Source: Elusimicrobiota bacterium (GTDB lineage Bacteria > Elusimicrobiota > Elusimicrobia > Elusimicrobiales > UBA9959). Taken from it: a DNA stretch of 9,374 nt. Positions within the stretch are counted from its first letter, which is position 1, and each line of letters begins with the position of its first letter. Both the position numbers and the translations under genes were made by a program. The notes beneath the pieces are model-generated. The model saw only the letters and a list, made by a program, of their open reading frames with translations, did not search any database and was not told where the DNA came from. The stretch covers positions 1-9,374 of the forward strand of contig DAOWGR010000034.1 of the NCBI GenBank assembly GCA_030637365.1. The letters are read 5' to 3'. Below, piece by piece: positions 5,001-9,374 of the stretch.

Positions 5001-6431
5001 ATGGCTGACAATAACGGTATTAGTTTTGGAACTGACGGATTCAGAGGCATTATTTCGGATAATTTTACATATGCCAATATCAGAAAAATAGCTCAAGGAT
5101 TAAGCGATTTTATCGCTTACAAATATATGCGTATTTCGGAAAAACCCTCCATCGTGATTGGCTATGACAGAAGATTTATGTCTGAAAAATTTGCCATTTC
5201 ATTTGCTGAAGTTTTAGCCGTGAACGGGCTTGGCGTGACAATTTCCGATTCCACCGTTCCCACGCCCGCGATAAGTCACATGACTTACAAAAAACATACC
5301 ATAGGCGTAATGATAACGGCAAGCCATAATAAATATTTTTACAACGGAGTCAAATTTAAAGAGTCAGGCCGTTCCGCTCCGCCTTCTTTTACGGCCGAGC
5401 TTGAAAGTTATGTTTCAAAAGCTTCGCCGAGCGATGAGGCCGACTTTAAGCCTCAATTTAAAACTTTTAATAAAAAATATGTCGCCTACATAAAATCCAA
5501 GTTTAAAATCGCGGACATTTTAAAGAAAATCAAAGGAACCGTAGTTGTTGATTTTATGCATGGCACGGGAGCGGATGTGCTGAGCGATCTTTTTAGTTCC
5601 AAACATATTATCGCGATAAACAGTGAAAGAGATCCTCTGTTTGGCGGAATCGCTCCCGAACCCATAGAAAAGAATATGGCCGAGTTAATAAAAACGGTTA
5701 AATCTAAAAAAGCCGCGCTGGGGATCGCTTTTGACGGAGATTCCGATAGGTTTGCCATGGTGGATGAAAAAGGGAATTATTTTTCTCCGTGTCAGATAGC
5801 TCCTATTCTGCTTGAATACTTGCTTGAAAAAAACAAATTAAAGGGAAAGGTTGTTCAAGCGGTTTCCATGGGTTATCTTACCAAGAGGATTGTTGAACAA
5901 TGGAACAAGAAGTCTTCCGCTCATCAATTGCTTTTGGAAGAGGTGCCGGTAGGTTTTAAGTATATAGCGGAAAAAATGATATCGGAAGATGTCGCGTTCG
6001 GCGTTGAAGAGTCCGGAGGCTATTCGTGGAAAGGAAATATTCCCGAAAGGGACGGGGTTTTGACCGGTCTTTTGATGATGAAGATATTGGCGGATAGCAA
6101 AAAAAGGATGTCTGAAGTTTACAAAGATATAGAAAAAAAATACGGCAAATCTTATTTTTTGCGAAGCGATTTTAAACTTCAAAAAACCATCAGTAATAAG
6201 CATTCTTTTGCCGTTAAGCTTAGAAAGAAATTTCCAAAGATTATTCTTTCGCAGAAAATTAAAAAAACCATGACCATAGACGGTCTTAAGATAATTCTTT
6301 CCAATGATGATTGGATTTTAATGCGGCCTTCGGGCACAGAGCCTCTGTTGAGGATATACGCCGAAGCGGGCGCGCTTAAAGACACAAAAAAACTTATTGA
6401 ATTCGCGGCTAAAATAGCCAATGCGAAATAA
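5001..6431 (+). CDS. Phosphohexomutase (phosphoglucomutase/phosphomannomutase family)
   Basis: This cytoplasmic enzyme moves phosphate between C1 and C6 of a hexose phosphate (glucose and/or mannose), supplying sugar nucleotides or connecting to glycogen. All four domains of the alpha-D-phosphohexomutase superfamily are seen in its 476 residues: GTDGFRG (10-16); the active-site loop TASHN (106-110), whose S108 is the phosphoserine; the metal loop DGDSDR (245-250); the sugar-binding loop VEESGG (335-340); and the phosphate-binding loop RPSGTEP (442-448). The order, spacing and length fit the PGM/PMM branch. It is less like GlmM, which has a different opening and serine loop. Substrate choice between glucose and mannose cannot be read from sequence alone. 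The gene stands alone, with 289 bases before it and 175 after, both spacers carrying the same kind of period-7 arrays. The family call is firm. Confidence 0.93.
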   Translation: MADNNGISFGTDGFRGIISDNFTYANIRKIAQGLSDFIAYKYMRISEKPSIVIGYDRRFMSEKFAISFAEVLAVNGLGVTISDSTVPTPAISHMTYKKHTIGVMITASHNKYFYNGVKFKESGRSAPPSFTAELESYVSKASPSDEADFKPQFKTFNKKYVAYIKSKFKIADILKKIKGTVVVDFMHGTGADVLSDLFSSKHIIAINSERDPLFGGIAPEPIEKNMAELIKTVKSKKAALGIAFDGDSDRFAMVDEKGNYFSPCQIAPILLEYLLEKNKLKGKVVQAVSMGYLTKRIVEQWNKKSSAHQLLLEEVPVGFKYIAEKMISEDVAFGVEESGGYSWKGNIPERDGVLTGLLMMKILADSKKRMSEVYKDIEKKYGKSYFLRSDFKLQKTISNKHSFAVKLRKKFPKIILSQKIKKTMTIDGLKIILSNDDWILMRPSGTEPLLRIYAEAGALKDTKKLIEFAAKIANAK

Positions 6432-6438
6432 TTAGAAA

Positions 6439-6471
6439 CCAGAGGCAAGAAGTCAGAAGCAAGAAACGGCG
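6439..6471 (+). repeat. Purine-rich period-7 array ending in CGGCG (right of the phosphohexomutase gene)
   Basis: Heptamers CCAGAGG, CAAGAAG, TCAGAAG and CAAGAAA follow each other without gaps, then CGGCG. The consensus is roughly YMAGARG. It starts eight bases after the phosphohexomutase stop. ACCAGA (6438-6443) can pair with TCTGGT (6483-6488) at the start of the pyrimidine-rich array. Confidence 0.7.
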
Positions 6472-6483
6472 TAGAAAAAGCGT

Positions 6484-6518
6484 CTGGTGCCTGAGACCTG
6501 TTACCTGTGACTTGTTAA
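6484..6518 (+). repeat. Period-7 CTG array upstream of metK
   Basis: CTG occurs at 6484, 6491, 6498 and 6505, exactly seven bases apart, with TTG at 6512. The units are CTGGTGC, CTGAGAC, CTGTTAC, CTGTGAC and TTGTTAA. It is loosely complementary to the purine-rich array at 6439, so the two can form an imperfect hairpin. The last unit runs into the metK-proximal hairpin. Confidence 0.75.
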
Positions 6519-6536
6519 GTGTTTATAACGCTTAAC
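6514..6536 (+). other. Hairpin between the phosphohexomutase gene and metK
   Basis: GTTAAGTGTT (6514-6523) pairs with AACGCTTAAC (6527-6536) over ten positions with one G-T wobble and a three-base TAT loop. It is followed by TTATATTGG, not a T tract, so it would be a poor intrinsic terminator. It lies directly upstream of the proposed metK promoter, so it may be an operator-like dyad or part of the spacer repeat. Confidence 0.5.
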
Positions 6537-6540
6537 TTAT

Positions 6541-6550
6541 ATTGGCCAAT
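6541..6550. promoter_or_regulatory. Perfect 10-base palindrome ATTGGCCAAT at the metK promoter
   Basis: ATTGGCCAAT equals its own reverse complement and overlaps the proposed -35 region of metK. A half-site copy, CATTGG, follows at 6551-6556. This is the position of a possible repressor site, but no regulator is encoded nearby. Confidence 0.35.
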
Positions 6551-6572
6551 CATTGGTTAAAAAAGATATAAT
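6542..6572 (+). promoter_or_regulatory. Likely metK promoter
   Basis: A perfect TATAAT at 6567-6572 is preceded, 19 bases upstream, by TTGGCC (6542-6547). Transcription would start near 6579 and give a short leader of about 28 bases. A leader this short leaves no room for a SAM riboswitch. Confidence 0.4.
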
Positions 6573-6596
6573 TGCCGTATACATAGTGAAAATGAT

Positions 6597-6601
6597 GGAG
6601 G
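6597..6601 (+). promoter_or_regulatory. Ribosome binding site that decides the metK start
   Basis: GGAGG lies five bases before the ATG at 6607. The two earlier in-frame ATG codons (6592 and 6595) sit on or before this site and so are unlikely starts. Confidence 0.8.
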
Positions 6602-6606
6602 ATTTT

Positions 6607-7803
6607 ATGGAAAGCGCCGGAAAAAAATTTGTTACTTCAGAATCCGTTACCGAGGGACATCCCGATAAGGTATGCGATCAAATCTCAGACGCGGTATTGG
6701 ATGAGATAATGAAAAAAGACCCTAATGGAAGGGTGGCTTGCGAGACTTTTATAACCAGAGGCCTTGTTATCGTCGGCGGAGAAATTACAACCAAAACATA
6801 TGTTGATATCGACACTTTGGCGAGAAAAGTCATAAAAGATATAGGCTATACGGATAACAAATACGGTTTTAATTACAATACCTGCGCCGTTTTAAATATT
6901 ATCGGAACGCAATCTCCCGATATTTCTCAGGGTGTTGATACGGGCGGAGCCGGCGATCAGGGTTTGATGGTGGGTTATGCCTGCAAAGAAACCCCCGAAT
7001 ATATGCCTTTGTCTCTTATGCTTGCGCATAAGCTTTCCATGAATTTGGCGCGAGTGAGAAAAGAGGGCATTCTTAAATATCTTGGTCCCGATGGCAAATC
7101 ACAGGTTACCATTGAATATGACGGCGATAAGCCCAAAAGGATTGACGCTATTGTTTTGTCCACGCAGCATACCGAGGATATACTTGACGGCACTGGCAAG
7201 CAGATAACCGAAAAATCCAAAAGAGAGATAAAAGAGAAAGTTATTCTTCCGGTTATAGACCCGAAATTTATAGATAAGAAAACCAAATTCCTCATTAATC
7301 CCACGGGCAAATTTGTGGTGGGCGGTCCGCAATCGGATACCGGCATGACCGGAAGGAAAATAATAGTTGATACTTACGGTGGCATATCGCCTCACGGCGG
7401 CGGAGCCTTTTCCGGAAAAGATTCAACCAAGGTGGACAGATCAGCGGCTTATATGGCGAGATATGTGGCCAAAAACATAGTCGCCGCCAATATAGCCGAA
7501 AAATGCACAATACAAATCGCTTATGCCATAGGCGTCGCCAAACCGGTTGGACTTTTTGTGGATACTCACGGAACAGGTAAAATCAGCGATGTGGAAATAG
7601 CGGATATTATAGTCAAAAATTTTGATTTGACTCCCGCCGGCATTATCAAAAACCTTAAATTGAGAAAGCCGATATTTAGAAAAACGGCCGCTTACGGGCA
7701 TTTTGGCAGGAATGATTCCAAGTTTGAATGGGAAAAACTGACCGCCGTTGGCATGCTAAAGAAGAAAGCCGCGGGAAAGAAAAAAACTTTAGTTTGTTGT
7801 TAA
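6607..7803 (+). CDS. metK: S-adenosylmethionine synthase
   Basis: The enzyme joins methionine and ATP to form S-adenosylmethionine, the methyl donor of the cell and also the cofactor of the radical SAM protein encoded at the left. It starts MESAGKKFVTSESVTEGHPDK; GHPDK (17-21) is an ATP/phosphate-binding motif. GAGDQG (114-119) is the second signature, and GGGAFSGKD with KVDR (264-278) holds the lysines and aspartate of the third. The end, GHFGRND, is also typical. At 398 residues the length is normal. The start at 6607 follows from the GGAGG five bases upstream; a longer reading from an in-frame TTG at 6553 would add 18 residues with no family match. The C-terminus is a lysine-rich tail ending in two cysteines, which is slightly unusual. 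Identification is very secure. Confidence 0.98.
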   Translation: MESAGKKFVTSESVTEGHPDKVCDQISDAVLDEIMKKDPNGRVACETFITRGLVIVGGEITTKTYVDIDTLARKVIKDIGYTDNKYGFNYNTCAVLNIIGTQSPDISQGVDTGGAGDQGLMVGYACKETPEYMPLSLMLAHKLSMNLARVRKEGILKYLGPDGKSQVTIEYDGDKPKRIDAIVLSTQHTEDILDGTGKQITEKSKREIKEKVILPVIDPKFIDKKTKFLINPTGKFVVGGPQSDTGMTGRKIIVDTYGGISPHGGGAFSGKDSTKVDRSAAYMARYVAKNIVAANIAEKCTIQIAYAIGVAKPVGLFVDTHGTGKISDVEIADIIVKNFDLTPAGIIKNLKLRKPIFRKTAAYGHFGRNDSKFEWEKLTAVGMLKKKAAGKKKTLVCC

Positions 7804-7837
7804 GAATATAAGCTTGAGTTTATCCCAGCTCTTTTAT

Positions 7838-7858
7838 CCGTTTGCCGGTCACCGTCTT
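7838..7858 (+). repeat. Three-unit period-7 CCG trace after metK
   Basis: CCG occurs at 7838, 7845 and 7852, seven bases apart (CCGTTTG, CCGGTCA, CCGTCTT). It is short and could be chance, but the period matches the arrays in the other plus-strand spacers. The rest of the 7804-7975 spacer shows no convincing terminator or promoter. Confidence 0.3.
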
Positions 7859-7975
7859 TAGTATGGCCTTGCCATTGGAGCAAAACTTCGGCGTAATAAG
7901 TTAAGATTTTTGCGATGAATGGCGGCAATAACCAAAAGGGCGGGATTTTGTTTTGGAATTATGTTAAGGGTGAAA

Positions 7976-8512
7976 ATGACACGCGAAAAAATATTCAGAA
8001 ACATGGTATCATGTCTGGTTTTTATTTTTATATGTTCCGCCGATTTATCTTCGCAAATTACGATACGGGACATTAATTGGCAAGTTTCCAAAGTCGCCGG
8101 AACAAAGCGCGCGCCTTTTGTGAAAGTAAAAGAAGTTTTAATAAAACCCGAAGGGAAAATCAATAAAAAAGTCCGGATTATCGTGTCTGTCGCCAATGAA
8201 GGAGATAAAATAGTTGAAGGTTTGGTTTTAAGATACGCGCTCAATTTTAGAATAATAAAACTGAATTCCGCGGAGGATACGGCTATCTGGTCTGTTCCCT
8301 TTCGTATTGAAGAATTAAGAATTTCCAAGATAAAGCCCGCCTGCGCGCAAACGGTAAAGATTATAAATACCGGCATAAATAAGGAATTGAAAAAGCTTAG
8401 AAATAACGGGTTTTGGATAGATGCCATTGGCCTGGAAATAATGATTGAGCCGAGAAAAGGCGATGATTTAAATAAAAATATTTATCAATCACTGATTATC
8501 GCCAAGCAATAA
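7976..8512 (+). CDS. Small exported protein of unknown function (Ig-like beta-sandwich likely)
   Basis: I do not recognise the family. The 178-residue protein begins with a signal peptide: a basic part (MTREKIFRNM), a hydrophobic core (VSCLVFIFIC) and a polar part ending near SSQ. The cysteine is not in a proper lipobox, so a type I cleavage is more likely. The mature part, about 150 residues, is rich in alternating hydrophobic strands, with a VSVANEGDKIVEGLVLRY stretch typical of CARDB/Ig-like beta-sandwich domains (strand, N-x-G turn, strand). A periplasmic or surface role is therefore likely; no catalytic motif is visible. I chose the ATG at 7976 because AAGGG (7966-7970) lies five bases before it and it opens the signal peptide; in-frame starts at 7919 and 7961 put a basic stretch ahead of it. 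It lies 34 bases before serS and could be co-transcribed. An overlapping opposite-strand reading frame of 189 codons is judged a shadow. Confidence 0.65.
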   Translation: MTREKIFRNMVSCLVFIFICSADLSSQITIRDINWQVSKVAGTKRAPFVKVKEVLIKPEGKINKKVRIIVSVANEGDKIVEGLVLRYALNFRIIKLNSAEDTAIWSVPFRIEELRISKIKPACAQTVKIINTGINKELKKLRNNGFWIDAIGLEIMIEPRKGDDLNKNIYQSLIIAKQ

Positions 8513-8546
8513 GGCTGTGAACCAAAAGCTCTAACGGGAATTTATA

Positions 8547-9374
8547 ATGCTTGATCTTAAATTTATTCGCAAGAATCCTGAAAAATCCAGAAACACCATT
8601 AAAAGCAGAGGGGAAAAAGCTCTTGAAGTTTTTAACGATTTAATGGATAAGGACGGCTTTTATCGCGAGGTTTTAACCGATATTGAAGCTTTGCGCTCCA
8701 AAAGAAATGAAATTACCAAAAAAATTAAAGATTTAAAAATCGCCAAAAAAGATGAAGAAGCGCGAGATGTTCTTGACGAAGCAAATAAGATAAAGGATAT
8801 TATGAAGTCCAAAGAAGACGGACTTTCAGAAATTGAAAAAGAGATGAAACATCTTTCTCTTATTGTGCCGAATATGCCTCATGAAAGCGTTCCGATTGGT
8901 GAAAGTGCCGAAGATAATGATATTATCAGTGAAAATATGGAGCATAAAAGGGATTTTGATTTTAAGCCCTTGGATCATCACGCCCTCGGCGAGGCTCTGA
9001 ATATACTTGATTTTAAAACCGCTTCTTCATTGGCGGGTTCCAGATTTGCTTTATTGAAAGGCCGGGGAGCCAAACTTGAGAGAGCGATAATCGGGCTGAT
9101 GCTGGATATTCATACGGTTAAAAATGATTATCTGGAAATTATGCCGCCGGTTTTAATTAAAAGAGATTCACTGATTGGCACGGGGCAATTACCTAAATTT
9201 GAAGAAGATCTTTATCGCATAGCCGGAGATAATTCTCTTTATCTTGTGCCGACCGCTGAAGTTCCTTTAGCCAATATTCATAGAGATTCCATAGTTGATG
9301 AAATTAAGCTGCCTATCAAGTACGCGGCTTTTACTTCATGTTTCAGGCAGGAAGCCGGCTCTTATGGCAAGGAC
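8547..9374 (+). CDS. serS: Seryl-tRNA synthetase (first 276 residues, cut by window edge)
   Basis: The enzyme charges tRNA-Ser with serine. From the ATG at 8547 the frame is open for exactly 276 codons to the window end. The start MLDLKFIRKNPE is typical. Residues about 28-105 are highly charged and form the two-helix coiled-coil arm that grips the long variable arm of the tRNA. The catalytic core then begins: YLEIMPPVLIKRDSLIGTGQLPKF is the motif 1 region, TAE at 236-238 contacts serine, and FRQEAGSYGKD at 266-276 is motif 2 with its arginine. Full bacterial enzymes have about 420-430 residues, so about two thirds is present and motif 3 lies beyond the edge. GGGA seven bases before the ATG is the probable ribosome binding site. 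It follows the exported protein by 34 bases. Identification is very secure. Confidence 0.96.
   Translation, partial: MLDLKFIRKNPEKSRNTIKSRGEKALEVFNDLMDKDGFYREVLTDIEALRSKRNEITKKIKDLKIAKKDEEARDVLDEANKIKDIMKSKEDGLSEIEKEMKHLSLIVPNMPHESVPIGESAEDNDIISENMEHKRDFDFKPLDHHALGEALNILDFKTASSLAGSRFALLKGRGAKLERAIIGLMLDIHTVKNDYLEIMPPVLIKRDSLIGTGQLPKFEEDLYRIAGDNSLYLVPTAEVPLANIHRDSIVDEIKLPIKYAAFTSCFRQEAGSYGKD

Noticed and set aside
6553..6606. Longer metK reading from an in-frame TTG or the ATG codons at 6592/6595
   Set aside because: GGAGG at 6597-6601 is ideally placed for the ATG at 6607 and overlaps or follows the earlier starts; the extra residues do not match the family.
6432..6606. SAM riboswitch upstream of metK
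   Set aside because: I could not find the conserved multi-helix core or a terminator; the spacer is made of period-7 repeats and a simple hairpin.
7858..8427. A 189-codon open frame on the minus strand over the exported-protein gene
   Set aside because: The plus-strand frame has a ribosome binding site, a signal peptide and a plausible beta-rich body; the minus frame has no ribosome binding site and no family resemblance.

Overview
The window looks like a piece of chromosome from an uncultured, AT-rich (roughly 40% GC) Gram-negative bacterium. Exported proteins with signal peptides, a TatD-associated-type radical SAM protein, short spacers and degenerate micro-repeats in the spacers would suit a candidate phylum such as Elusimicrobiota or Omnitrophota. 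That placement is inference from style and gene content; no marker here fixes it. No rRNA, tRNA, CRISPR array, transposase or phage gene is visible.

Left part (1-3399, minus strand). A divergent promoter region at about 3400-3577 drives a three-gene operon leftwards. A small radical SAM protein is followed by a membrane-anchored protein with a glycogen-binding (CBM48-type) domain, then by an exported 581-residue protein with a GH57/deacetylase-like N-terminal half and a glucodextranase-C-like C-terminal half. Each junction is an ATGA stop/start overlap. After a 116-base spacer comes the 5' part of a NIF3-family gene, cut by the window edge. The middle gene carries a run of nine C bases in its coding strand, just before the glycan-binding domain; this could be a slippage switch.

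Right part (3578-9374, plus strand). The genes are glycerate kinase, a phosphohexomutase (phosphoglucomutase/phosphomannomutase type), S-adenosylmethionine synthase (metK), a small exported protein of unknown function, and the first two thirds of seryl-tRNA synthetase (serS). These are mostly central-metabolism and translation genes. Sugar-phosphate interconversion by the mutase and the glycan-binding proteins on the left could both belong to polysaccharide metabolism, but nothing in the sequence links them directly.

Spacers. The spacers are not plain sequence. An exact period-8 CAG array runs through the glycerate kinase stop codon. A 77-base nested inverted repeat lies between glycerate kinase and the mutase. 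Period-7 arrays, purine-rich on one side and pyrimidine-rich on the other, flank the mutase gene on both sides and share an identical 12-mer. A period-8 array lies upstream of the NIF3 gene. These repeats, together with the coupled radical SAM/CBM48/GH57-like operon, are the parts most worth a second look.
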